Below, one piece after another: positions 10,933 to 23,300 of a stretch of DNA of 64,000 nt. Under the pieces are notes generated by a model. It was not told the origin of the DNA, ran no database searches, and worked only from the letters and a program-made list of their open reading frames with translations. Position 1 is the stretch's first letter. Each line of letters opens with the position of its first letter. The stretch comes from Mactra quadrangularis (Eukaryota > Mollusca > Bivalvia > Venerida > Mactridae), in assembly GCA_025267735.1 (NCBI GenBank), contig CM046304.1, forward strand, positions 15,996,001 to 16,060,000. The letters are read 5' to 3'. The position numbers and the translations under genes were made by a program.

Positions 10933-11242
10933 TTGTTTGTTTATTGGGTTTAACGCCGTAGCAACACATTGTATAGGTCATATAAGTTATAACGGCGGTC
11001 AGTCAACCTACTCACTCCTCCTGGAAAGGCTAAATCTCAGGATTTAGCTGTTAACCAACTACTAAGCGCATACTTTCGTCAGTGACTGACAACTGCCCTA
11101 CATAATTAAAAATCATTGGTAGGAGGGAGAATGGCCGTAGAAATTATTTCATGACCAAGCTCCACAAAAGTATGGCCCGCCCGGGAATCGAACCCACGAC
11201 CCCTCGATCAGTAGACTGACGCGCTACCAACTGATGAGCTTT
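10933..11242 (-). mobile_element. tRNA-derived SINE, family 1 (best-preserved copy)
   Basis: The minus strand starts GCTCATCAGTTGGTAGCGCG with B box GGGTTCGATTCCC, continues through a ~230-bp body, and ends GCTACGGCGTTAAACCCAAT followed by (AAAC)n. Other copies: 2466-2727, 12938-13127, 46505-46650. Tail fragments lie near 24705-24755 and 43135-43175. Confidence 0.85.
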
Positions 11243-11867
11243 TCTATCAAATGTGCGAATAAAAAACCCTAACAATGTACAAATATTTTAAAGTAACCTA
11301 GTTAACAAGGCTTAAGCATTAAAACAAAACTACGATCACGTGGTCTCTGATATTCAATGATTCAATAGAACTATTTATTTATACCGGAAATAAGTCTCAC
11401 ACGGTATTCTAGATAACTTAATGAAAACAGGTAAAAATCAATGATAAAATTGATTCCAGGAAAGTATGAATACCGTATGAAAAACATCTACGACACTGGA
11501 ATGGTTGACATTTACGAACACATGTCAATCAATGCTAAAATTCTATAGAATGCTTTGTTCTCGGACAATGATTTTAATGATTCTAAAATGTAAAACAATT
11601 TAAAGAGCAAACATCAACTTAGTGTACAAAGCAATTATAATTTGTTCATGTAATGAAAGCACCATTATTTTATTGATGATTTCATTGAAGCCTTTGTACC
11701 ATTGTAGCTGTCTGTTTGTTTTTTGTTTTGTTTTATCTGTGCTATCACCATAAACCACCGTTTATAGCTCTAGAAAATGCGTGTTGATAAAAGTTTGAGT
11801 TTAGAAGTTTAAACGGTTTTTATAGCGTGTGAGTATTAATCTGAGCTCACCTAACCTAGCTTTAAGG

Positions 11868-12170
11868 AGCGGGCGTGGGCGAGTGGTTACGACGTTGGAT
11901 TGGTAATCATTGGTTAGCCAGCTCCGCGTTGGTTCGGATCCAATCCAACACCTACTCCGTCAGTATTTCCTTGAGCAAGAAACTTTATCCTACTAGCTCA
12001 GTACTAAGGGACCAGGGCAGCATATTATCAAAAATCTTACGACAATTTAACATAACAATATAGAAGGATTTACGACTAAAATTAGTCGTAAGACGCTTGA
12101 TAATACAGACCCCAGGACTCGAAAGTGATAAATTTTGTTTTACAATGGAGCTAAATAAATTATTATAAAC
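11868..12170 (+). mobile_element. tRNA-derived SINE, family 4, interrupted by a small hairpin element
   Basis: Head GGGCGTGGGCGAGTGGTTAC, then GTTGGATTGGTAATCATTGG, a B-box-like GGTTCGGATCCAATCC and the body CTTGAGCAAGAAACTTTATC. Compared with the copy at 32641-33025, the body is split by an extra ~95 bp (12018-12110) between ...GACCAGG and ACTCGAAAGTG. Confidence 0.75.
12018..12110. mobile_element. ~93-bp inverted-repeat element nested in a SINE
   Basis: Arms ATTATCAAAAATCTTACGAC (12024-12043) and GTCGTAAGACGCTTGATAAT (12085-12104) are inverted repeats. CCAGG is present on both sides (12012-12016, 12112-12116), consistent with a short target duplication. The CTTACGAC core recalls the TTACGAT MITE family but the element is much smaller. 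Confidence 0.65.
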
Positions 12171-12366
12171 TAACTTAGCTTTCTTAGACCTTTATCTATA
12201 TATGCCCATCTACTCTTCCTCAAAGCCGACGACTTCTTCATATACCTTATTAATGGAGGAATAGACATCATTGTCTAGTTTCAAGAAAGGCGTAACCATC
12301 CCAAATGAGGCTCGAACCATGCAGCCATCACAAGGTTTGGGACGCTATATTCTCAATACTGTGCGT
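12171..12366 (-). mobile_element. tRNA-derived SINE, family 2 (diverged, minus orientation)
   Basis: It shares the body of 6680-6970 (TTATTAATGGAGGAATAGAC ATCATTGTC and GCTCGAACCATGCAGCC on the plus strand). The tRNA-like head is eroded. Confidence 0.6.
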
Positions 12367-12620
12367 AGCCTACTATGCTAGAGACATGTGTTGTGCTCCT
12401 TATAAACTTTAGTCTTAATAAAATGAATAATAAACAAAACTCGACAACAGCGATAAGATGTTATTTTCATTTAATGTAAATATTTTACAATATTATTATA
12501 CAAATCACAAACATTTATGTACAGTACAATCAAACGATATTTTTTTATATTAAACACTTATGAACATCACTTCATATAAGGGAGACTATTCTTACTCAAG
12601 TTAGTGCATTCGGGTCACCG

Positions 12621-12696
12621 CATTCTTGTTCCCAGAGTCTAGTAGGATTCTCAATACTAGTATTGATAATCCTGCTAGACTCTGGGAACGAGAATG
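12621..12696. mobile_element. Fold-back hairpin element, family FB1
   Basis: Arms CATTCTTGTTCCCAGAGTCT and AGACTCTGGGAACGAGAATG are near-perfect inverted repeats about 34 bp long with a short AT-rich centre. Confidence 0.8.
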
Positions 12697-12748
12697 GGTC
12701 ACCGTGGCAATCTTCTACGCAGATATACATGTACATATATGCGTAGCT

Positions 12749-12811
12749 TTCGGAACTCCTCGGCCATTCACAAGGAATAACTATTAAATGAATGATCAAG
12801 GTGTTCCGAAT
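12749..12811. mobile_element. Fold-back hairpin element, family FB2
   Basis: Arms TTCGGAACTCCTCGGCCATT and AATGATCAAGGTGTTCCGAA around an AT-rich loop. It lies only about 50 bases from the FB1 hairpin; the gap contains TCTACGCAGATATAC words typical of FB2 loops. Confidence 0.65.
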
Positions 12812-12937
12812 GTTATACGTACAAGAGGCAACGCTTTACAATGTAATACAATCTTCACCAGTCAATCATGAATGTTTATACATGTACATAAAAAGGTCAT
12901 CTTCGATGAGCCACATTTTAACCTTTCTCAGTCGGCG

Positions 12938-13127
12938 GTCAGTCTTCCTGCTCGTGTTCCTGGACTAACCTAGATCCATTGACCACTGGCTGTCAATTGT
13001 CCTGCGCAATACATTGGTTGGCGATAGAATAACTTTAGAAAATATCAATAAGTCCCGCCACGGAATCGAACCCATGATCCCTAATATGTAGTTTGATGTG
13101 TTACCGACTTAGCAAATCGGACGGGTA
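12938..13127 (-). mobile_element. tRNA-derived SINE, family 1 (minus orientation)
   Basis: CGGCGGTCAGTC at the tail side and CGGAATCGAACCCATGATCC at the head side match the family 1 copy at 10933-11242, with an internal deletion. Confidence 0.65.
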
Positions 13128-13147
13128 ATCTATAAATAAATTTACGA

Positions 13148-13396
13148 CCACTGCCCCTTTTTTCACAAAAATTCTTACGAAAAAAGTTATCGTAAGTCAA
13201 ATTCAAAACATTGCAATTCAAAGTTAGAAGGATAATAAACATAACTATGACATGATAATCAAAATGTATACTATATTCTACATTATTCAGTAATATTTGG
13301 GATTAATTGGCCAAAAAAAATGATCGTATTATTGAAGTTTCTTGCTTTTGACTTACGATGATTTTTATCGTAAGATTTTTGTGGAACGCACCACAG
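13148..13396. mobile_element. TTACGAT double-hairpin MITE, copy 1
   Basis: About 249 bp. Each end carries its own palindrome: TTACGAAAAAAGTTATCGTAA on the left and TTACGATGATTTTTATCGTAA on the right. The ends are also inverted repeats of each other (TTCACAAAAATTCTTACG against CGTAAGATTTTTGTGGAA). The body matches 18149-18385 and 36292-36540. Confidence 0.8.
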
Positions 13397-14030
13397 GTTG
13401 ATAAATGTACAATAACTAATAAAATTGAAGTAAAGTGGCATGCAGATATTTAAAAACAAGATCGAAAATGTAAAAATTTATATAAATCAATGCATAAAAT
13501 GGTATCAAATTTTGTATTAAAAAAGCGATGTGTAAACTGCTGAATATGGAATAGTGTCCACGTTTCGCCGTTAATTTGTTCTATCTGAAGGCTAAATCGA
13601 TGCTCACACCGTTTACGTCACTTTCAAATAAGGAAAAGTAACCTTTGTTGGGACTTTGATTCGGAGATAGTAAGGCACTGTTTAATTTGAGGGCTGTGAG
13701 GCACTGTTTCACTAGAGGCTGTCAGTCTCTGTTTCAATCTGAATGCATCGCAGATAAAGGTCCTCAGTGAGTTTTTCAAACTTCAACTACTGAAATTACA
13801 GGCCTTAACACTGGCATATCCCTGTCGTAAGCCATTGATCAATGTTTTGGGTTTCTGATAGCTTCAAAATCAAATTAATACACACTATGTTGAATTTCTC
13901 GTTGATTTCAGCACTATTTGTTTAAGTCTTTATATCCAATCAATAACTTGGCCTTTACATCACGTGACATATCGTCCGAACAGACTGGTTCCACAAAATA
14001 GCACAAAAACATTATAACTTTTTAAAGAGT

Positions 14031-14324
14031 CTATTTTGCATAGGTACCAAATATTCCCATGGAAACGCTATGTTCTCGTGCCTTGTATCTTAAAGCGGCA
14101 ATACTTGAACTTCTTAACTCAGTATTTTCTCTCGGGTCTAACTCCTGTGGTGATACATTAGCAATGGATGTTGGCGACTGCGCATGTACCGGATATGACG
14201 CAAGAGGATTTCCGGCATGCGCAAGTCCCATGAAATTTGGCATGTGTTGATTTGGCGCCATACAGTTATTATCTGGCATCTGGTACGGGTTATGTCCAGC
14301 ATTGGTCCAAGACAACTGCTGCAT
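14031..14324 (-). CDS. Alx: Alx exon 4 (C-terminal region, OAR motif, stop)
   Basis: The acceptor ATATATTTCAG precedes ATG CAG CAG; phase 0. It encodes residues 240-336: a Met/Asn/Pro/His-rich stretch, then [17 protein letters not shown] (OAR motif) and GIFGTYAK, stop. The overlapping plus-strand frame is a shadow. Confidence 0.92.
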   Translation of the reverse strand: MQQLSWTNAGHNPYQMPDNNCMAPNQHMPNFMGLAHAGNPLASYPVHAQSPTSIANVSPQELDPRENTELRSSSIAALRYKAREHSVSMGIFGTYAK

Positions 14325-17300
14325 CTGAAATATATGAAAGAAAATTTTAATTCAGGAATACATTAATAAAAGTTGAACATGTTTAATGTGCAATTTTAAG
14401 TCTGCTTCCATAACATGTTCAGTCGACTTGACTTTAAATATTAGTACAATAATTCTAAGTCTTTGGAATCGCCTTCCTTCAAGAGGCACTCGCAGTGCTT
14501 ATTTACATTCGGTTTGAGTGGAACAACTGTGTGTAAATGTGTCGCTCAAGGAAATCAGCTGTGCTCCTATTAGGGCTCGAACCCGGGACCTCTCAATCCT
14601 TAGGCGTGCATTCTACCACTGGATCAAAAGTAGCAGCAACAAGGGGCAGAGAGAGGGTAAAATGGCAGCGTGCACGCAGTATCCTGGTTTTTTACTCATC
14701 AATAAAAACTTGTACTATACATGTACCATAATTGATTCATATATATAAATAATCTTTATTTACTGCAAATTTCCTATTTCACTAGCTTATCTCAATACAA
14801 GTCCTTTGTCTAGTTATTAAAATCATAATAAAACATGTAATTGATTTTAACCCTTTCAAATTGTTTTTATTTCATTTTTTTAAATTGAATATTTGATAAG
14901 CTGATAATTACGTATGCTATTAAACATTTTGTGACATTACAAAATCAATATGTCATTGCCAGGCGATTTCGGAAATTAACTCGCTCAATGAATTTTTATT
15001 ACCTACATGCAAACACCGCAACTTTGTTTCAGTGAAAACAGTTTGTTGAATTAAAATATTTTTTTTCATTTTTATCGATCCAATCCATACATGCAAGTTT
15101 TTATTTCATTTTGATAATTTGAGCGTCCTAGTGTAAATGACGTTTTCGATGAACGTACTGTGCGTAAATATTGACCCCGACCTGACCTTTATAAATGCAA
15201 GAATATTCATTGCATTGAATACGAATGTAGTATTTATGCTCAATTACACCGTGACCGTGAGGATTATGAGTTAAAACTTAACACACAATCATACTTCTAT
15301 AATTTTACAATCGCTGACGAAGTGTAAAATATGCGTGGTCCTGACTTTCGTCGGGATATGTATAGATAATTATTAGATGCAAATGTGAAAGGTCAGGTCG
15401 GGGTCAATATTTACGCACTATACATTAAATATCACAGTTAAATTACTAATCCAAGATCGAATGTGGCTAATAAGCAGTATTGGGTAAAATCCGAGTAACC
15501 TCACAAATTGGACCAACGTACATTGTATTTTCATGAGTATGTTTTATTGTAGAGTTGCAAAAAAATGTTCAGATGCTATGATAGTGTATAGTTCATGTTA
15601 TGACCTCTCATTGAAAGGTTATTGATAACAGAGATAAAAATTAATAACAGATCAATTATCTCAGATATTAGTTTTGAATGGAAGGGAGATAACTCGGACT
15701 TAAGGTTTATTTATACAAAAATGCCCACAGTTATCTTCCCTGACTAGCCAGTGAGATTTAAACCTAGGCAAACCAGCGATGAATAAAGATTTTGTGCGTA
15801 TTTTTTGCGGAATTACGGACTCTGTCGCCAGTGGTTTATAGTAAATTGCATGTTATTAATTGATACATTTTATGTTCAAATAATATGGTGTTTTGATGTG
15901 TATAATAATGTTTTCAATGTTACTAGGCAAACACCCGAACTTTAAGAATTCCACAAACTGTATAAATAAAATTTAAAGAGGCGAATCGCTTAGTAGCCGG
16001 TCTGTGTGCAAATTGTGATCTAAATGACGTCATAAACAGTTTGTGTAAGAATTATGGGTGGCTAGCCGATCTGTATGCGAACTATGGACTGGGTGACATA
16101 ATATTAAATCTATAAGGTCGTATGCAAACGAGGTATAATAATATTCAATATTTACCTGTGAGTAGGCGTCATGTCTAGGTGAGATGGACATATCATAACC
16201 TGACATACCAGGAGGCATTGTTCTCATTGTCTGAAACTGACCATAACGTTCTCGTTTTCTCCATTTAGCTCGTCTGTTTTGAAACCATACCTGGAATACA
16301 TGTATAGAAAATGTTAGAGCTATATGGTTGACAGTTAATGCCACAAAAATAGACCTAATTTGGAACTCAAAATACATGTACTGCATTTTCATTCCTAGCG
16401 TACCCGATGTCATTCTCGTACCCAGAAGTTATCAAGATTCTCTCTTAAAAGCCTTTGGGTACGAGAGTGACCCATCGTTCATGAAGCCGGTCCCAAACCG
16501 GTTGAGAAATGGTTAGGGTGTCCACTGCTGCCGAAGTATCTAGCAGCAGTAGTAGTAGATCTTTGCAGAAATGTCAATACTGAGCATTTAAGTTATGCTT
16601 AAGTTCTAGCAAGGATCTGCACATAATGGATACATATGAAGCGGACAGACCCTGGTGAAAAACTAAATCCTATAATATCCCAACAACTTATGTAGATATT
16701 TAGGTTTTTGGACCGCAATGTGCAGGTACAATGTACTAACAACTATTTGTGCAAACTATTGCGGCAAAAAACAAAGACACTATTTAAAGAAAGGGACAGA
16801 AAATAATGCTGGCCGCCTTTTGATATAATGATATTCTTTCCGACAAATAAAAGTCACATTCGGATAAACACGGCGAACCTCTACGAAGATTTGCGTATAT
16901 TTACCAAGTCATCGCCGAGAAGCTCCGAATGTAAATGTCAGACTCTCTGTCGTCAGAGCTAAACGAGGCGGACTTTCTAAATGCATTATAAAAAAAAGAA
17001 TTAAAAATGTAATAAAGAATATTAGAATATATATATAGTAAAACAAAATAAAATAATTTATGAATATAAAGAATGCGTCACTAAAGAACCTTGAAGTACG
17101 TGTTCTACACTTATACAAAAGCGTGTCTTTTACAAGTCTGCAAGTTTTGCGTGTACTCATGATGAGGGCAGAAAAAGGATAATATATTCATTAGTTTAAT
17201 GTGTGCTAACATCATAAAAGCAGAACGAACGTTTGATGTTGTTGCTTTGTGCACGTGTACTCGCATTGTAAACCACGCCCCCATAATTAGCTAGAATCAT

Positions 17301-20300
17301 TAATGGAATTAAAAAGGAGGAAAAACTTTTAAAAAATGGAGACATTTGGAATTTTGTTACAGGGGTAAAGATTTCTGAGGCATATTACTATGACGTAATA
17401 ACGTAATTAAAAAGTCCTCGTGCTACATCTAGTATAATGACTTCGGCCTTTTCCGGAGATCTCCGCCACTTGTGGTCAGACTGAATGTAACGCACTCCGT
17501 TGGAATTTTCGAGTACATGTATTTCCAATTGCGATGCTACTTTAAAACAAATACCTGGTTCAAATTTCAAATTAAAATATAGGCTATCCATTAAAACAGA
17601 TTGTAGTGCTACTCAAAAACGAGTACAAGTACCCGGTTCAAAGTGAACGCGCCGCTATTTCAAGTTGATACAAGCATGCACATTTCATCTTGAATTCACC
17701 GGGGACCCACAAGCTGTGATTGACTTTTCAGTCAAAGTATAATATAACCAAACATATTAAGTGGTTTCATCAAGTAATTATGGTACTAAAGACGCCACGA
17801 GGAGTTCAGCGAGATCGTTTACTCCTTCAAGATGTATGGCGCTTACATTTTCGCTGGCTGTCAATCACAGAGTCTCATGGCATAGTCAGATAAAAATTTA
17901 GAATACATTGTAATTATAATACACTAGATGGTTACCTTATTAAAATATACAGATAACATGAAACCTAGAATGTTTCAATGTTTAAACTAAACAAATTATG
18001 ATCAGATATGAATCTAATGTCTAGGCTCCATTTTATAGAAATCTGACATCATCTAACGGACGCCGGCTAGAATCTCTTCCTAGTTTCTGCTTCTTTTTAC
18101 AGTACCCTCCAAACGTCCTCGGACAAAATACTGTTTGAAGTATAAAATGTGCACCTTTCGCAAAAATGCTTACGAAAAAAGTTATCGTAAGTCAATTTCA
18201 TATATTTGCAGTTCAAAGTCAGATAGATAATAAACATAAATATGATATTTAAAAGGAATATAATATTCTGCATAATTCAGTATCATTTGAAATTGATTGG
18301 CCTAAAAATGACCATACTATTAATGTCTCATGTTTTTGACTTACGATGATTTTTATCGTAAGATTTTTTGTGAAACTCGCCACAGCTATATTTACCCATG
18401 AAATTACAAAATCAGCATTAATTAGTATCTTCATAGTTTGAATGATTTAAGTTATTTTACATGGATGAGATTAAGATTAAATTATTCAGTAAGAGCCTCT
18501 ATTATAATTATCAATAGCGATAGTCTTAATAAGAGAATAGTCCTAATAAAGGGAATAGTTTTCTACTCTAATAATCAATTAGAACTCTTCAAACATCGCA
18601 TGATTTTGCAATTAGGGACTTTAGGCAGTTATCTTTCCCTGATAGAATCGGAGGCAATCCAATTGGTAAGTAGGTCCCTACAGTTGCAATCCTTGGACTT
18701 TATTATTGAAGTCCTTTGTAAGAATAACAAAATATTTCATCTAATATATTTCTTGTTAATGAAGATATGAAAAGAAGTGATTAAATTTGGATAGTTTTTT
18801 ACCCTAAAAAACTTAGCTTGAATTTCAAACAAATTAAATGATTTACAAAAAAGTTATTTAAGATTAATTTTGGCAAATTGACATTGAAAAGTAAGGGTAA
18901 AATCCGAGAAATCCAACCAATTGGACCTACCTATTTGAAAAGTATTCAAAGGGAAATATCTGACTAAAGTCCCTTATTGCTAAAGGTGCCCTCTATAGCC
19001 GTAAAATTACAAGCGATAAGCATGATCAGGTTTTTTCCTCAAAATTGTATTAATTTGTCGAACAACTTTGGAGAGCACTGTATTTACCGCAAGCTATATA
19101 TTTAAATCCAATGTTTTATATATCATATAGTAAACATGTATGTAATTATTTTACTAGATTATTTTGACATTTGATAAAGTGTGCTTGTTGACATTCATTG
19201 TTGAGAATTAACAAAAAATAACCCGGACTCCCACATACTCTCGTGATATCATAACATCGAAGTTTGAAGCTTCCTTTAAAGATTTAATTTCTCTTTTATT
19301 ACGTTTTATTCGAAATGTCGAAATCTGCAGTAAAAGTACGAAGGTTCGAACTCGAATGTTCCGGAGAAAAGTTTCGAAAAACAGAAATTCGACTCATCGA
19401 AATTTGATTTTTGGGTACCCTTTGTTTCTTAATAGTATTTTTTTAGTTTTGTTTTACATGTATGTAGATAAATAAAGTAAATGATATTACAACTGTATAT
19501 TGGTGCCAAGTAAAATATTCGACCTATCCGGATATTTCGAACTGGTTGAGTTAAAGCCTTTCCAACTTTCACTGCACAGTGTATATAAAAATACAAATGT
19601 ATTTTGAAATAAATAAAATTTACAATTGATTATTTTTGTAATGCTTACATGTTTTTCACGATTCTTTAAAATGGAAGCGAATATAGATATGCAAGTAGTG
19701 GTAAAATATGTCCATGAAAACTGTTTTGATGAGTTTGCTGGCATACATAATATTTGCTGGGAAAAAACGGCGCTAAATCAAGCTTGAAAACAAAATTAAT
19801 ATTCAACTCAATATTTCTTTCTCTATAATATTAGTATAAATTCTATTTTGGTATTTCATTGGTCCATAGCTTAATGATCATAATATTTTTTAGTGTTAAG
19901 AAATTTGATGACAATTTGTGTTTTTTTTTAATAAAAATAAATTACTTTAACATTAAGCTTTGATTACAAATGATTTATTTTTACAATATACAAACAACGG
20001 ATTTTCACAAACAAAAACTTGTAGAATAATTAGTTCTATTTGTATGTCGAAATTAAATTAATTTATAAACCCCGCCCACCGTAGTTTCCTTCGCTTCCAT
20101 AAAGATAAGAAAATTAAAATGTCGGGGATGAAATGTTGATATTCGATAGTTTTTGTATAAATTTTGTAAAACTTTGTTATCATTGAATTAATTACGAGTG
20201 TCATTTAGCAAGATAACGTTTAGTCTCGCTTTCATTACGAGATTTCCCGTGATCATGTCATAATTACCTCCCTTGAAGGGTCACATGGCGTTCAGTGTCA

Positions 20301-23300
20301 AAATGGCGGACAATTATATCATCTATGATTGTGAATGAATATTAGGTTACAAGTAATACAAATAAAACCACATTCTGGTAGAAATTATCTGACATAATGG
20401 AGTCAAGTCCGGCACGCCTGTTTCAATCAACTTTTCTGACTACGTGGGAAGAGACGAGTCTGCACGTCTCCGACAGGTTGAATGATACCTTTAAGTTTAG
20501 ACAAACTTGTATGTCCACCTATTTCTGGCTTTTTCTGGCATGAGAATTGGGGTAGAATTTGAGTAAACATTGGTTTTTGGAAGTGTTGATCGAAGAAGGA
20601 ACGATCTTCCTCCGTGTTTTTTAAACAGGTTATTTGATATTCCACTGTTAGTGGTGCATACAATTGTCTCACTGATTGATCTTCGAGTTCAGAAATACTG
20701 CGATGAGTATATAAATCAGTAGGGTCGTGTATGCTCCACTGACAGTTGAATAATATTAAACAATTCGTGCATGTAAGTTACATTGAATTTTATTAACAGA
20801 TTAACAGGATTGCATACGCATGCTTAAATATATAATATAGTATTTTGCTATTTTAATGGTTAAAATGAAAGCAATTCTTAAAGACCAGCATACATCGATG
20901 GCATAAGGTTTCTTTAGAAATGTACTAAGTGTACGCCATGAAAGTAATGACCAGTAGACAATAAGCCTCTGTTAACATTATTATGATTTTATGTCCATAA
21001 ATTTGTTTGTCCACAGTTACTTTCAAAACTTTAAAAAATCCCAAGTCCATTCTTGTAATATGTTTTAATTTAATAATGATCAATTAAAGTAAAATTTAAT
21101 TTAGTTTGACTTTATAATTCAAGACTTGGTCGTTAGGGAATGACTCTATATAATTGTATGGGGAGACGAATATTTAATATGCTTTTACTATGAAACTAAA
21201 CAGTTAAACCAAGGAATACTCGTTCACTTAAAACATAGTACGAAATGAAAGCAGACATTTTTGTACGAATGTGAACCATGCTGTCTCCGATATATAAAAA
21301 CACGGGAAATTCTATAATTATTGCACAAACGTGAATTTCTTTGATAAAAAATCAACTGCTCTGATGTTTCAAGAAGATACGCCTATTTTCTTTAAAGGCC
21401 CGCCCATTTCTCCGCCCTCTCAGTCATGCTGGCGACTCACTGCACGTTATGTAGCAGAAATGTATCTCAATCTAATAGCGCTCTGATTTACCTACCGAAG
21501 TATTCATGAAAATGGATATCGCTGATTTATTTTGTAAACTGGGTAAAACAGCATTCTCCAGTATATTAAAGTATAATATAATTTCATATTTCTACAGAAG
21601 AGAGCAAAGTTTTAATGTATATCGTAATCATGTTAGTAATCACACGGTAGTAAAATATTGCTGTTTTTTGGGTGAATATTGGGTAGTTGTTATTACTTAA
21701 AGAGTGTTTGGTAATAAAATCACAACACAGTGTCCGAATTTTTGCTTAACTATTAATAACAGAATAAATTTGGAACCTAATACATATTGTTCATATTATC
21801 AATTTGATTATTTTAGAAGGGTTATCATTTTTGAAAATAAATGGATTTTCCTTGAAAAATCAAAGTGTACACGGAATTCGAGCCAATATCTTCCGTAAAT
21901 AGTGTTTTTTTGTTTCTCAATTCCTCTTTTTTAAGGAATAGTTTTGCAGAAATGACCCATCCTCATACGGGGAAAATAAACTCGTTCGGGAAAACAATTG
22001 CTTCCACTACGGAGAAAACAACTGCTCCCCGTACGGAGAAAACAACTGCTTCCCGTACGGAGAAAACAACTGTTCCCCGTATGGAAAAGACAATTGCTCA
22101 TCGTACAGAGAAAACTACTGCTCCTCGTACAGAGAAAACAACTGCCCCCCGTACGGAAAAACAACTTTTCCCCGCACGGAAAAACAACTGCTTGTCGTAC
22201 GGAGAAAACAACTGTTCCTCGTATGGAGAAAACTACTGCTTCCCGTACTGTAGTGATGATCCTCCATAAGATATAAATAAGATATAACAACATAAAATGT
22301 TTTAAACTGTTCGCGATTTTAATTCATAATTTGAGAAATAGGGTCCCTAAATTTTACCATTCCGCTATTACGACAATCTATTTTGAAGGTCCTAATAGTA
22401 GAACGTGACTGTATCACGATTTAACCACCCAGAAATTCTCATAACATACTCATCTACAAATCTAAAAAATCATTGATTACAACCCATTAAGACTTTTTAT
22501 ATACAAATACTACAAAGTATAGACTCAGTTTTTTCATGAGTTGCAATATTACAATTCTTTCTATACAGTGTCCTCCAAATGATCGGGAAAAATGAAATTT
22601 TGAGAAAAACTGATCGTGCATACCAGAAACCATTTATATTTCATTTATAGAATTGAGTTTGATCATAAGTTTATATTGTTCTGTTCAATTTTATTCAAAG
22701 GCTCTGTGACGCATACATTAACTCCGCTGATTTAAATCTAATATTCTCGATCGTTAGTACAGTAGTTCTAAAGTAAATATTCAAAACATCAGTATAAATG
22801 TATGCGCCACTGAAAGTTGAATAAAATATAACAATAACTAATTAATACTGATATTTAAAGTTGCTCAGTTGATTCTTTGTTTCATACTTCATGTGTAATA
22901 AATATGCACTCCTGGACTCACTGAAGTGTGCCCTGTCTCTGAATGTTTTACCCTACTTCTATATTGATCATTATGGTCCCTAAATCGATCACTGATGATT
23001 AGTTTTCATCAGTATTTGTTCTATTATTTGTGATATTTTTTTTATCATTTTTTTATCATTTATTCATAAATAATGCATATAATTGTGAAGTGCTTTTGAA
23101 CATATATATTCAATATGAAAAGAGCTCTATACAAATGTGGTATATAATAAAATAATGAATATGACTATACTTTTCCTAAAACCAGGATTTAGTCCAAGAA
23201 CTTTCGGAGAGCACTGTATTACTATGAGTATAGCGTATATCATATCTTACAGAGAAGTATGGGACAGGAATGATTACAGCAGGATCCCAGATAACTATTC

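Larger units (their letters stand above)
9179..14030. other. Intergenic: promoter side of Shisa-like gene to 3' side of Alx
   Basis: Directly upstream of the Shisa-like gene (9179-9445) I see no TATA box at a convincing distance. The rest is mostly mobile DNA: an inverted-repeat element (9448-9986), SINEs (10933-13127), hairpins and a MITE (13148-13396). A 28-bp scrap of SINE family 3 lies near 10593-10620. About 13400-14030 should include the Alx 3' UTR. No coding sequence was recognised. Confidence 0.6.

Noticed and set aside
11875..12063. 62-codon plus-strand frame
   Set aside because: It is a translation of SINE family 4 and the nested element.
14059..14250. 63-codon plus-strand frame opposite Alx exon 4
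   Set aside because: It is the antisense shadow of a well-supported coding exon.
18249..18434. Small conserved protein, since 36317-36538 encodes a similar peptide
   Set aside because: Both lie inside copies of the same MITE, so the peptides are similar because the DNA is. Neither has gene-like context.
20427..20672. 81-codon minus-strand frame, fairly coding-like composition
   Set aside because: Its first part lies in an FB3 element, no acceptor or donor gives a sensible exon, and I see no motif. A transcript would change this.
21865..22293. Repetitive-protein genes (134 and 120 codons on opposite strands)
   Set aside because: They exist only because a 24-bp unit keeps frames open. There is no splice context or start context, and the frames on both strands overlap.
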